Assembly (NCBI GenBank): GCA_017438945.1
Contig: JAFRUI010000011.1
Coordinates: 1-64,000 of the forward strand
Direction: 5' to 3'
Origin: Bacteroidales bacterium
Lineage (GTDB): Bacteria; Bacteroidota; Bacteroidia; Bacteroidales; WCHB1-69
DNA length: 64,000 bases
Shown here: piece by piece, positions 51,477-60,500 of the stretch
How positions within the stretch are numbered: position 1 is the stretch's first letter
How the letters are laid out: each line of letters begins with the position of its first letter
The notes under the pieces: generated by a model
Database searches by the model: none
What the model was told of the DNA's origin: nothing
The model's input: only the letters and a program-made list of their open reading frames with translations
Program-made: the position numbers and the translations under genes

Positions 51477-53942
51477 TTAACGCAATTTTGCTCCGACCTC
51501 ACGCTCGTACGCCGAAATCAACTTGTTCATCACCTTGTTGATCTCCTCATCCGTAAGGGTCCTGTCCGTGCTCTGCAACACAAAGTTGAGCGCATACGAC
51601 TTCTTGCCGTTGCCGATCGAACTTCCTTCGTAAACATCGAACAGATTGACTTGCTTCAGCAATTTGGAGGCGTATTTGTAACCGATCTTCTCCAACATGT
51701 CATACGTCACATTTTTGTCGACCACCAAAGCCAAGTCACGGCGCACAGCTGGATATGGATTGATCGGCGTGTAGTTGACCACGGTTTTCCGCAACGCATT
51801 GACAGCCGCCACATCTATCTCGGCATAATAAACCGGTCTTTTCAGATCGAATTGGCGCAGAATATCGGCACGGAGAACCCCTATATGGATCGGGGTGACC
51901 TCATCCACCTTGTAGGAAACATGCTGTGCGAACATGCGCGGCTCCGTGTCCGTGACAAGCTGCACTTTTTCCATCGGGAAGTTCACCTTCACCAGGAAAT
52001 TGTCAATCATGTTGCGGAGATAGAAGAAGTCGGCTTCCGCGGACTTGCCCTCCCAGTTATCGTCGCCAAGCTTTCCGGTGACAAAGAGAGACATCATCTC
52101 GTGTTCCTCATAGCGTACTGTAACATCATCACCCACAGCTGATTGCGGATTAAGATGGTACGTTTTCCCGAATTCGAACAGACGAAGGTCGGCGGATTTG
52201 TTGTTCACATTCCGCATCACATTCTCCAATCCGGAGAAAAGGAGTGTCTGCCGCATGGCATTCAATTCACTGCTGAGCGGGTTGAGCAGCTTGACGGTCT
52301 CGCGCTCGTCCAGGAAATCATAATTCTGGGCATATTCGGCCTTGGTCAACGAGTTATTCATCACCTCATAGAAACCATTGTCCGCCAAGTACTTGGAAAT
52401 AGATTGACACATCTGGTAAGCGCCATCGTTCTGGTGCAGGCACGACATGTCATAGGTCAGCATATTGGGAATTTCAATATTGTTGTATCCGTAGATACGC
52501 AAGATTTCCTCTATCAGGTCTATCGGGCGGGTCACGTCGGCCTTGTTCTGGGGCACCGTCACGATGAGCTTGTCATCGCCCACCGGTTTCACCTCCATGT
52601 CAAGCAGCACCAGAATCTTGGTAATCGTTTGTTTGTCAATCACTTTGCCCGCCACTTGGTTGACATCCTTGTAGTAGAGGGTGATTTGCGCCGGTTCCTG
52701 GACATTGGGGTAACGATCCACGATATCCATCACAGGATAACCGCCGGCCAGCTCCAGCACCAGCTCCACGGCACGTTTCAGGGCATAGACGGTGATGGAG
52801 GGGTCGCAGCCGCGCTCGTAGCGGAACGAGGCGTCCGTCTTCAAGCCGTGGCGTTTCGCAGTCTTGCGGATGCTCACGGGATTGAAATAGGCACTCTCCA
52901 AGAACAGACGGGTGGTGTTCTCTGTGATGCCGGAGTGAAGACCGCCATAAACGCCGGCGATGCACATGCCCTCCTTCTCGTTGCAGATCATCAGGTCGTC
53001 GGCACTGAGTTTGACCTCGTTACCGTCCAAAGTGACGAAAGGCGTGCCTTCCGGCAGATTCTTGACAATCACCTTGTTGCCTTCGATTTTGTCCGCATCA
53101 AAGGCGTGCATGGGCTGTCCCAGCTCAAGCATGATGAATTGGGTGATATCCACGATGTTGTTGATCGGACGAACACCGACACTTCTGAGCTTTGTCTGCA
53201 GCCATTCGGGAGATTCCTGCACCTTGATGTCGTCAATCAGCGCACCGGAATAACGGGGGCAGTCTTTCTGGTTTTCAATGACCACGTCCACACGGGAATG
53301 CACGCCGGACACGGGCTGCACCTCGCGGGCGTTGCGGCGAACCAACGTAGAACAAGGGACACCGTGTTGGACGAGGGCGGCATAAAGGTCGCGAGCCACG
53401 CCGAAATGGCAGATGGCGTCACAACGGTTCGGGGTCAGACCGATTTCGAAGATGGTGTCCGCCTCGACCTTGAAATATTCGGCGGCCGGGGTGCCGGGCA
53501 CGGCCTCCTCGGGCAGCACCATGATGCCGTCATGCGAGGTGCCGAGACCAATCTCGTCCTCCGCGCAGATCATGCCCTCGGAAGGCTCTCCACGCAGTTT
53601 GGATTTCTTGATGGTGAAAGACTCGTCGCCATTGTACAGCACAGTCCCGATAGTGGCGACCACCACTTTCTGACCTGCCGCAACATTGGGAGCGCCACAG
53701 ACAATATGCAGCGGCTCAGCTTCCCCCACATTGACCGTGGTCACATGGAGATGGTCGGAGTTGGGATGCGGTTCGCAGGTAAGCACCTCGCCGATCTTCA
53801 GACCGCGAAGCCCGCCCTTGACCGTCTCAAACGTATCTATACCCTCCACCTCCAATCCACAATCAGTCAAATATGCGGCAGTCTCTTCCGCAGTCAAGTT
53901 GAAATGCAACAATTCTTTCAGCCATTTGTAAGAAATCTTCAT
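51477..53942 (-). CDS. pheT: Phenylalanyl-tRNA synthetase beta subunit
   Basis: 821 residues. The N-terminal tRNA-binding OB domain (GLKIGEVLTCEPHPNSDHLHVTTVNVG) is followed by the B3/B4 editing region (NNIVDITQFIMLELGQPMHAFDADKI), B5 and the catalytic-like core (LDERETVKLLNPLSSELNAMRQTLL). It ends in a ferredoxin-fold anticodon-binding domain (PINPYPAVRRDLALVVDKNV). It pairs with PheS, which is not in the window. A TATATTTG 62 bases upstream is the likely promoter. Confidence 0.96.
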   Translation of the reverse strand: MKISYKWLKELLHFNLTAEETAAYLTDCGLEVEGIDTFETVKGGLRGLKIGEVLTCEPHPNSDHLHVTTVNVGEAEPLHIVCGAPNVAAGQKVVVATIGTVLYNGDESFTIKKSKLRGEPSEGMICAEDEIGLGTSHDGIMVLPEEAVPGTPAAEYFKVEADTIFEIGLTPNRCDAICHFGVARDLYAALVQHGVPCSTLVRRNAREVQPVSGVHSRVDVVIENQKDCPRYSGALIDDIKVQESPEWLQTKLRSVGVRPINNIVDITQFIMLELGQPMHAFDADKIEGNKVIVKNLPEGTPFVTLDGNEVKLSADDLMICNEKEGMCIAGVYGGLHSGITENTTRLFLESAYFNPVSIRKTAKRHGLKTDASFRYERGCDPSITVYALKRAVELVLELAGGYPVMDIVDRYPNVQEPAQITLYYKDVNQVAGKVIDKQTITKILVLLDMEVKPVGDDKLIVTVPQNKADVTRPIDLIEEILRIYGYNNIEIPNMLTYDMSCLHQNDGAYQMCQSISKYLADNGFYEVMNNSLTKAEYAQNYDFLDERETVKLLNPLSSELNAMRQTLLFSGLENVMRNVNNKSADLRLFEFGKTYHLNPQSAVGDDVTVRYEEHEMMSLFVTGKLGDDNWEGKSAEADFFYLRNMIDNFLVKVNFPMEKVQLVTDTEPRMFAQHVSYKVDEVTPIHIGVLRADILRQFDLKRPVYYAEIDVAAVNALRKTVVNYTPINPYPAVRRDLALVVDKNVTYDMLEKIGYKYASKLLKQVNLFDVYEGSSIGNGKKSYALNFVLQSTDRTLTDEEINKVMNKLISAYEREVGAKLR

Positions 53943-54003
53943 ATATGTAACTATTTTATAATAAACATATTAACCGCAAAAAAGGATTATTTTTTTGCGG
54001 CTG

Positions 54004-54011
54004 CAAATATA
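54004..54011 (-). promoter_or_regulatory. -7 element TATATTTG for pheT
   Basis: The reverse strand reads TATATTTGCAGCC, a full match to TAnnTTTG, 62 bases upstream of the pheT ATG. The region further upstream is AT-rich without a clear -33 TTTG. Confidence 0.55.
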
Positions 54012-54139
54012 ATATATATAAAGTAGATACCGGCTAGATTTTGATTTTTTTTTTGTTACTTGCTGGAAGTGTGCGATTTACGATTTTCGTTTGGCGATTT
54101 ACGGATAACGAGGATATTAACACTATCTTTCATCATTCA

Positions 54140-55093
54140 TCATTTTTGATACGTCACCTTCGGGAACGCCTTGCGATTCGCGGACCCGTAGCCGACGGCG
54201 TAATTCATCTCGCCGGGCGGCACCATTACAACGACATCCTCCCTACCCTCTCGGGCTATCTGGTCTTTAATGCGGTCATGCCATAACGCGGTGAGCACCA
54301 ATTCTTTGAAAGAGACATGAAACGGACCGGCAAGCAAATGCTCACCTTCGCGAAGATCCTTTGTCGGATGAAGTCCCAATCGCAGTACGGTGACTCTATT
54401 TGCCTGAAAATAACGGTATAGCTCCTTGCACCAGTTCACAGCATCTTCCAGCGACAAAGGCGCATACTTCCCACTCCGGTAGTCATCGGCCAACGCGGTG
54501 CCGTCCACCACCAATGTCGGATAAATACGGGTACATGAGGCACCGAACGCGACAATCTGCTCTGCCGTGCGCAACGCCTTCGCCTTCGTGTCACCGGGAA
54601 GCCCGATCATCATCTGCAGCCCAAGGTCTATGCCGTGTTGACGGATTAGTCGGGAGGCGTTTTCCACATCCGCCACGGTATGCCCGCGCCCGCTTCGCGC
54701 CAAAATGTCGTCATCTAACGATTGCGCACCCAACTCAATCAACGTAACGCCTTTGTGTTTAAGATTTTGCAGGATATGGTCATCGATGTAATCCGGGCGG
54801 GTGGATAGTTGTATTCCCTCAATCCGTCCCTCTTGAAGGTAGGGCTGCACCGCGTCTAAGTAGCGGTTCTGCACCGGTTCGGGCAGACAAGTGAAACTCC
54901 CGCCAAAGAAAGCGACTCGCTTATGACAATCGTGCGGAATAGTCTGCAAATTTCGGTCTATCAATGCCGTAACTTGTTCTAAAGACGGCAGTTTCTGTTG
55001 TCCGGAAATCACATACTGGTTGCAATAAACGCAACGGTGCGGACAGGCCAGCATCGGCAGGAAGACGGGGATGACGCGGTATGTGGGGGACAT
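54140..55093 (-). CDS. Radical SAM protein, Elp3-like class
   Basis: A 317-residue radical SAM enzyme with CPHRCVYCNQ as the CxxxCxxC cluster site near the N-terminus. GGSFTCLP and a typical TIM-barrel core follow (IQLSTRPDYIDDHIL; LIELGAQSLDDDILARSGRGH; GLQMMIGLPGD; RIYPTLVVDGTALADDYRSGKY). This pattern belongs to the Elp3-like/YhcC group of radical SAM proteins, whose reactions are mostly uncharacterised in bacteria. The C-terminal part may interact with RNA or a partner, but no domain was recognised. Confidence 0.85.
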   Translation of the reverse strand: MSPTYRVIPVFLPMLACPHRCVYCNQYVISGQQKLPSLEQVTALIDRNLQTIPHDCHKRVAFFGGSFTCLPEPVQNRYLDAVQPYLQEGRIEGIQLSTRPDYIDDHILQNLKHKGVTLIELGAQSLDDDILARSGRGHTVADVENASRLIRQHGIDLGLQMMIGLPGDTKAKALRTAEQIVAFGASCTRIYPTLVVDGTALADDYRSGKYAPLSLEDAVNWCKELYRYFQANRVTVLRLGLHPTKDLREGEHLLAGPFHVSFKELVLTALWHDRIKDQIAREGREDVVVMVPPGEMNYAVGYGSANRKAFPKVTYQK

Positions 55094-55096
55094 GGG

Positions 55097-55137
55097 ACTT
55101 TGACTTACACTTATACTTATACTTTGACTTTGGATAT
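55097..55137. repeat. 6-bp tandem array (ACTTTG / ACTTAT)
   Basis: About six hexamers (ACTTTG, ACTTAC, ACTTAT, ACTTAT, ACTTTG, ACTTTG) lie upstream of the radical SAM gene, between it and the tRNA terminator. Confidence 0.65.
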
Positions 55138-55158
55138 GAGGGGGTGGTGGCTAGATAC

Positions 55159-55184
55159 AAAAAAAGCAACCTTTGAGGTTGCTT
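55159..55184 (-). terminator. Intrinsic terminator downstream of tRNA-Glu
   Basis: On the reverse strand GCAACC-loop-GGTTGC is followed by seven T, starting 3 bases after the tRNA 3' CCA. Confidence 0.9.
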
Positions 55185-55186
55185 GG

Positions 55187-55264
55187 TGGTAGCGTGTAGG
55201 GGATTCGAACCCCTGATTTTAAGAATGAAAATCTTACGTCCTAGGCCAACTAGACGAACACGCC
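55187..55264 (-). tRNA. tRNA-Glu (anticodon UUC)
   Basis: A 78-base reverse-strand gene folds as a cloverleaf: acceptor GGCGTGT paired with ACACGCT (first pair G-U), a D-arm with GTCTAGTTGGCCTAGGAC, anticodon stem TAAGA/TCTTA with loop TTTTCAT (anticodon TTC), T-arm AGGGGTTCGAATCCCCT, and an encoded CCA. A promoter lies upstream (55288-55295) and a terminator immediately downstream, so it is a single-tRNA transcription unit. Confidence 0.95.
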
Positions 55265-55287
55265 ATCAGGTGTCAAATTTGACGCGG

Positions 55288-55295
55288 CAAAAGTA
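55288..55295 (-). promoter_or_regulatory. -7 element TACTTTTG for tRNA-Glu
   Basis: The reverse strand reads TACTTTTGCCGC 24 bases upstream of the mature tRNA 5' end, with a TTTG 22 bases further upstream, slightly longer than the usual spacing. Confidence 0.55.
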
Positions 55296-55340
55296 CACTT
55301 TTTTTGATATACTCCGCCAAATTCGAAAAAATATTTTTCG

Positions 55341-56015
55341 TTATTCGTTTTTATCTTGTTCAAACCTGAATCCCAGACGTTTACCAGTTCTCAACAGGTT
55401 CGTCTGCTCCTCCAATTGAAGGATATCGTTCACCGTGATGATCTTCATATCCTCATAATTTGGCACCAAAAGGTCAAAATTCAGCGTGTATCGAATGGCG
55501 GAACTGAGGATTTCCTTGACGGCATCTGCCGAAATTTCATTGCTGCTGAAATTGTTGATGACTTGCGCCAATTCACGTTTTCCTTCTATGTAATAGTGGC
55601 CCTCCTTGTTGATGAAGATACGTCCGATCATATAGCCGAGGTCATTCACGCGGTCGTACTTCAGGGAATCGCCCAAGAAGTTGAAAATCTGAATCATACC
55701 GCAATAGGAGCGGTCCTTGTCCTCCTTGATGTAGGGGGTGCGCATCACCTCGTGGTCACGGGAGAATTCAAAGATGTTGGTATGCATGAGGAAGATCAGC
55801 ACATCGCCGCCGAACTTGAGCATGAACTGGTACTGGTTCTTGTTGGTGAACAGCACCGGGATGCTGTCGTGATCGTCAGCGTAGTTATCGCGGTAGTGCT
55901 CTTCGAAACTTTTCGCGGCATCCTTGAAGAGTTGCATGGTCTCCAGCGTCACCGTGAAGATGCTCTGTTTCAATTCGCCCTTGGTTATCAACAATTTACA
56001 TAGGTTGTCATCCAT
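55341..56015 (-). CDS. Conserved hypothetical protein
   Basis: About 224 residues from MDDNLCKL (chosen over an upstream Met because a promoter lies just before it). The protein is soluble, without signal peptide or membrane segment. Recognisable stretches are FKDAAKSFEEHYRDNYAD, QYQFMLKFGGDVLIFLMHTN and GRIFINKEGHYYIEGKREL. I recognise it only as a conserved Bacteroidota protein without a known function. It has its own promoter (TATCTTTG at 56040-56047). Confidence 0.78.
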   Translation of the reverse strand: MDDNLCKLLITKGELKQSIFTVTLETMQLFKDAAKSFEEHYRDNYADDHDSIPVLFTNKNQYQFMLKFGGDVLIFLMHTNIFEFSRDHEVMRTPYIKEDKDRSYCGMIQIFNFLGDSLKYDRVNDLGYMIGRIFINKEGHYYIEGKRELAQVINNFSSNEISADAVKEILSSAIRYTLNFDLLVPNYEDMKIITVNDILQLEEQTNLLRTGKRLGFRFEQDKNE

Positions 56016-56039
56016 TTTTCTCGTATTAAAATTGAGCGG

Positions 56040-56047
56040 CAAAGATA
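56040..56047 (-). promoter_or_regulatory. -7 element TATCTTTG
   Basis: The reverse strand reads TATCTTTGCCGC 25 bases upstream of the start of the conserved hypothetical gene. The bases before it belong to the inverted heptamer pair. Confidence 0.5.
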
Positions 56048-56054
56048 CACTTTT

Positions 56055-56137
56055 TTAGCTATTAGCTATTGGCTTTTAGCTGCTGGCTGTTGTTGATTTC
56101 GAAAGCCAATAGCCAAAAGCCAAAAGCTAAAAGTCAA
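56055..56137. repeat. Inverted pair of 7-bp arrays (TTAGCTA / AAGCCAA, five units each)
   Basis: The left arm is 56055-56089 (TTAGCTA, TTAGCTA, TTGGCTT, TTAGCTG, CTGGCTG). The right arm is 56103-56137 (AAGCCAA, TAGCCAA, AAGCCAA, AAGCTAA, AAGTCAA). Each is 35 bases; the spacer is 13. They are imperfect reverse complements and end one base before the stop of the DUF4332 gene, so the transcript would fold into a large hairpin. Confidence 0.85.
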
Positions 56138-56545
56138 CTAGTACTCCATCATGGGGTCAAGCTCTTTGGCTTGGTCGATCATCTTCTGGAGTTCGGAGGC
56201 GGTGGGGACGCGGCCCACGAGGTGTTTCTGCTCGTTGATCTCGTTCATTTTGGCAACGAGGTTCTCGGCCACGCGGTGACGGAATTCCTTCACGGTGTCC
56301 ACACCGGCAGCCTCAAGCAGTTCGGAGAATTGCGGACCGACGCCGTTGATGCGCATCAGATCGGCGTGGTTGGCCCATGTGAGCACCAGTTTCGGGGAGA
56401 TGCCGGTCTTCTCCGCCAAGGCGGCACGTCCGGCGGGTTTCTTGGCGGCTTCCAACAGTTCCTCAACCGTGTTGATGCCAGCTTCCGTCAGTTTCGCGGC
56501 GTAAACATCGCCGATTCCTTCTACGTCAATAATTTTGTAACTCAT
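56138..56545 (-). CDS. DUF4332 helix-hairpin-helix protein
   Basis: About 135 residues made of two helix-hairpin-helix-like units: VEGIGDVYAAKLTEAGINTVEELLEA and INGVGPQFSELLEAAGVDTVKEFRHR. This matches DUF4332, a small family thought to bind DNA or protein through HhH folds. The start MSYKIIDVEG is preferred. A canonical promoter TTTG-N19-TATCTTTG lies at 56572-56602. Confidence 0.85.
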   Translation of the reverse strand: MSYKIIDVEGIGDVYAAKLTEAGINTVEELLEAAKKPAGRAALAEKTGISPKLVLTWANHADLMRINGVGPQFSELLEAAGVDTVKEFRHRVAENLVAKMNEINEQKHLVGRVPTASELQKMIDQAKELDPMMEY

Positions 56546-56571
56546 AACCATTTATTTTTAAATTCCGACCG

Positions 56572-56602
56572 CAAAGATACATTTTTCTTAATATCTTGCA
56601 AA
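56572..56602 (-). promoter_or_regulatory. Promoter TTTG-N19-TATCTTTG for the DUF4332 gene
   Basis: The reverse strand has TATCTTTG (56572-56579) and an exact TTTG (56599-56602) with 19 bases between, the best match to the Bacteroidota consensus in this window. A plus-strand TATTTTTG at 56609-56616 points the other way, toward the thioesterase gene. Confidence 0.8.
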
Positions 56603-56652
56603 ATTTTATATTTTTGCCGCACTTTTTTTCAACCACCCCGAACTAATCAACA

Positions 56653-56744
56653 ACTATAAACTATAAACAAACTATAAACAAACTATAACCCAAAAACTAT
56701 AAACCAAAGCTTCAATAACCAATAACCTATAACCCATAACCATT
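56653..56744. repeat. ACTATAA repeats and CAATAAC heptamer array upstream of the thioesterase
   Basis: AACTATAAAC-type repeats (7/11-bp period, about 56653-56706) are followed by AAGCTT and CAATAAC, CAATAAC, CTATAAC, CCATAAC units (56713-56740). The ATG of the thioesterase begins at 56745, right after CATT. The array therefore occupies the ribosome-binding region. Confidence 0.8.
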
Positions 56745-57263
56745 ATGAGAAGAATCATCAACCCCTGGATAGGCAACACACACGGATACAACTGTTTCGG
56801 CTGCAACCCCGGCAACCCGCAAGGCGTGCAAATGCACTTCTACTGGGACGGGGAGCAAGTGGTCTCCGTCTGGAAGGCGAACCCGAACTTCGTGAGCTGG
56901 ATCGACACGCTGCACGGCGGCATCCAGGCCACGTTGTTGGACGAGATCTGCGGGTGGGTGGTCTTCTACCAACTGCAGACCTCCGGGGTGACGGCGAAGA
57001 TGGAGATGCGCTACCGCAAGCCGGTGAGCACCTTGTGGCCGTATATCCGTCTGAACGCCCAATTAGTGGAGCAGCGCCGCAACCTCGCCATCGTGCACGG
57101 CGAGATCCTCAGTCCCGATGGGGTGTGCTGCGCCGAGTGCACCTGTACCTATTTTATATATAGCGGCGAGAAGGCGATAGAGATGGGATACATCCCCGCC
57201 CGTCTCGCCGAGGAGGAAGTCACGTTCGAAGAGGCAATCCTCCTATTAGGCCAAACCTCGTAG
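56745..57263 (+). CDS. PaaI-type hotdog thioesterase
   Basis: 172 residues with a single hotdog domain. The start YNCFGCNPGNPQGVQMHFY is typical of the PaaI/YbgC-like 4HBT group. The catalytic region is SWIDTLHGGIQATLLDEICGW, with the conserved HGG and an acidic residue on the central helix, followed by strands ending CAECTCTYFIY. It hydrolyses acyl-CoA thioesters, but the acyl group is unknown. Its TAG stop is the start of a palindromic repeat (57262-57288). Confidence 0.87.
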   Translation: MRRIINPWIGNTHGYNCFGCNPGNPQGVQMHFYWDGEQVVSVWKANPNFVSWIDTLHGGIQATLLDEICGWVVFYQLQTSGVTAKMEMRYRKPVSTLWPYIRLNAQLVEQRRNLAIVHGEILSPDGVCCAECTCTYFIYSGEKAIEMGYIPARLAEEEVTFEEAILLLGQTS

Positions 57264-57290
57264 GGACGGCGCCAACGGCGCGTCTCATCG
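57262..57290. repeat. Imperfect palindrome GTAGGGACG...CGCGTCTC
   Basis: A GC-rich imperfect inverted repeat whose GTAG end provides the thioesterase stop codon. It resembles the other GTAG-RGRCG palindromes in the window in its outer bases but has a different core. Confidence 0.45.
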
Positions 57291-57321
57291 GATTAACATA
57301 ATTTAACATTTTTATTTCGCT

Positions 57322-57359
57322 AAAAATCAGATGTTTAAAATTTCAAACATCCGATTTTT
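57322..57359. terminator. Hairpin terminator, probably bidirectional
   Basis: AAAAATC-A-GATGTTT pairs with AAACATC-C-GATTTTT around an 8-base loop, with terminal A and T runs. It separates the thioesterase from the giant adhesin. Confidence 0.75.
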
Positions 57360-57382
57360 GACCGAGCGTGTCATATATTTTG

Positions 57383-57467
57383 TATTTTTGCCGCCGTTTT
57401 GTGAATTTGGCATTAGAAGTGCGAGCCAAGACTTAAACTTTGATCTCTGAACTTTGAGCCTTGAACC
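57383..57467 (+). promoter_or_regulatory. Upstream region of the giant adhesin: TATTTTTG, possible -24/-12 motif and TTGAACC repeats
   Basis: TATTTTTGCCGCC at 57383-57390 fits a primary-sigma -7 element. TTTGGCATTAG...GTGCG at about 57406-57424 has GG and GC separated by exactly 10 bases, as in sigma-54 promoters, although the -12 part is imperfect. CTGAACT, TTGAGCC and TTGAACC units follow (57446-57466). About 65 bases of leader remain before the ATG. Confidence 0.35.
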
Positions 57468-57531
57468 CTTCCTCCTGCCACCCGCAAGACAACCAAAAAA
57501 GGAAAGTAAGTAAGAATAAAACAATAAAAGT

Positions 57532-60500
57532 ATGAAAAAACAATTAACCTTTTTATGCGCGCTGCTGTTCTTGATGGCAGGCGCAACTTTCGCACAAGGG
57601 CTATATCAATTGCCGAATTCAGATTTTGACAATTGGAGCCGACTGAATGGCAACGGAGATGACATACCCACATCCTGGCATGCGTTTAACGATGCCCAAT
57701 GTAATTTGCCTTGGTATATAAGTTGGATTGGCTGTAGCTCAGTAACGACAAATCACAACAATAGGATTACAGGCTATGGTGATAGCTATGCTGCTCGATT
57801 GTATGCCACAAGCGTTGCTGGTATCATAGCTAACGGAGCTTTGTCGCTTGGTCAAACAGTGGTTGGGAGTACTGATGCTAACACCACAGCAAATTATATT
57901 ATATGCAAAAATGGATATGATTGGTCTTTCGAAGGTATTCCGGACTCGCTATCTTTTTATGCCAAACAGGGCGATAACATCGCCATGCTCGGTAATTCAA
58001 TCACGAAAACATTCCTATACACCAGTACTACTTTCAAAGACATTACTTCTACGTCAACACCTTATGAAGGCACTTGGGTTGGCTATACCATCTTAAAGTT
58101 TTCCGTTAAAAACAAAACAAATTGGACACGCTTTGCGACAGCTTTCAAGTATAGCGGTGCTTCCGATCTTATGGGTGTTGACGATAATGGTAATCCTACA
58201 AACACAGGAGCCACACTACATAGTAATTATGCCTTAAATACAGACGACAATTATTCAACCTTCCTACGTCCGTCCAAGGTGATGATTTCATTCTCCACCA
58301 ATGAAGGTTCCAAGGAGGGCAACAACAATGAGAAGCTCGACATTGACATGTTACGAATGATTTACGACAAGGGGCTTTCCTCTTTAAAGATAGGCAATAC
58401 AGAGATAGACTCATTACGTAACAAGTACAACAGTGCTGAGTATGCCACGCACAGCGGACTTACCGATGCGGGCACCAATTCAGGACACACACACAGCAAC
58501 TACGACGAGTTAATCTGCTATAGCTCTGATGCAGATTTCCCGCAGGTGAGCGTCACGGCAAAATCCAAGCACATACTTTCATGTGAGGTCACTCAAGCTT
58601 CCACTACCAACCACTATGCTATCATTACGGTTACCCATAACGACAACTCTACCTTTACAGATACGATATTTTTCACCAATACGGCACTCGCCCCCACCGT
58701 CACTCTGAGCAACGATGGTATTTATTCCGTCTGCCAGAACGGTTCCGTCACGATGACTGCCTCAGGCGATGCGGCAAGTTATCAGTGGAGCAATGGTCTT
58801 GGCAACAGCAACACGGTCACTCCGCCCACGGGCACCGTCGGCACCGCCACCTACACGGTCACAGGTTCCACGTCCAACGGCTGTACCACCACCGCCACGG
58901 CCACCGTCACGGTGAACCCGCTGCCTTCTGTCACACTTTCTAACAACCACGACCAAACGCTTTGCGCAGGAACGACCATCGACAACATCACCGCCACTTA
59001 TGCAGGCGGCTCTGCTTCGGGCTCTAATATGTTAGGATTGACCTTTAACGCTAACAATGGTACTATCTCAGGCACGCCTAACGGCAGCGGCCAATACACT
59101 ATCACGGTGACGAGCACCTTCACACCGAGTTGCGGAACAGCTTCTGCCAGCGGCACCATCACGGTGAACCCTGCACCCACGGTGACCCTTTCACAAAACA
59201 ATGTGACGGCATGTTCAGGCAATGCCATCACACCTATCACGGTCACCACCTCCGGCGGCAATGTCTCCATGTCCCTGCCCTCGGGCTTAACTTACAGCGA
59301 CGAGACGAACGAGATCAGCGGCATCCCTAACGAAGGAGGTTCCATCACCATCACCAACACCGGGGACTGCGGCACGACAAATGCATCCTGCACCGTCACA
59401 GTGAATCCGTCACCGAGTGTCTCCCTCTCTAACAACAAGAACCAGACCCTCTGCAATAGTTCCGAATTCACAACCATTACAGTTGACTATTCAGGTGGAA
59501 ATATAAACGTCAGCGGTCTTAACGGAACTGGCCTCTCCTACGCCAACGGTAAAATCTCGGGTTCTCCGACAACGGGTTCGCACACCTACTACGTCACGGT
59601 GACCAGCAGTTCCTGCGGCACCGTGAGCGACACGGGTACCGTGACGGTGAACAGCACCCCCACTGTAACTCTCTCGCCTTCCTCTTTCAGCGTTTGTCAG
59701 AATGCGGCTGTCGAGGGACTTTCCGTGTCGCCGTTCAACAACACGACCCAAGTCTCGGGTCTTCCTGCCGGTTTGAGCTTTGACAACACCACCGGCCAAA
59801 TCACCGGTAATCCGACCGCAGTCGGCACATTCCCCATTTCGGTTACCACCACAACCAACTGCGGCAACGCCCAAACCAACGGCACCATCACGGTGAAACC
59901 GCTGCCCACCGTCACCCTTTCCAACAGCAATATCGAAGTGTGCGAAGGTTCAGCCATCAGCCCCGTCACCGTCACCGCAACCAATTGCGGAAACTCCAAC
60001 GCCGTCACATTATCCAACGGGCTGCAATTCAGCGGACTGAGTGGCAACACGGGCACTATTTCCGGTACGCCCGACTCAGCTGGCACCTTCACGGTCACCG
60101 TCAACAGTAACAACCAATGCGGTTCAGCCTCTGCTGAAGGTACCGTCGCCATAAATTCTAAACCTACGGTGAGCATCAACGGTCCAGCTTCGCTCTGTCA
60201 AGGTGTAAACGAAACATTCACGGCGGAAGGTAACTTCACCTCCTGCTTATGGGAAGACAACTCCACGGACGCTCCCCGTGAAATCGTCTCCAACCAACCC
60301 GGACAGCACACCTACAGCGTGACGGTCACCGGCAGCAACGGGTGTACGAACAGCACCTCCACCACGGTTACCGTGCAGTCCAGTCCTGCCGAGCCGAATG
60401 CCACTGTTGCGAACAACACCAACTGTTCCAACCCTAACGGCAGCATCACCGTCACCTCCCCGACCGGCAGCAACTACACCTATTCTATCAACGGCACGGA

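Noticed and set aside
52143..54026. A 627-codon plus-strand open frame
   Set aside because: It lies antisense to pheT, is His/Gly/Arg-rich without any family motif, and reflects GC-biased codon use of the real gene.
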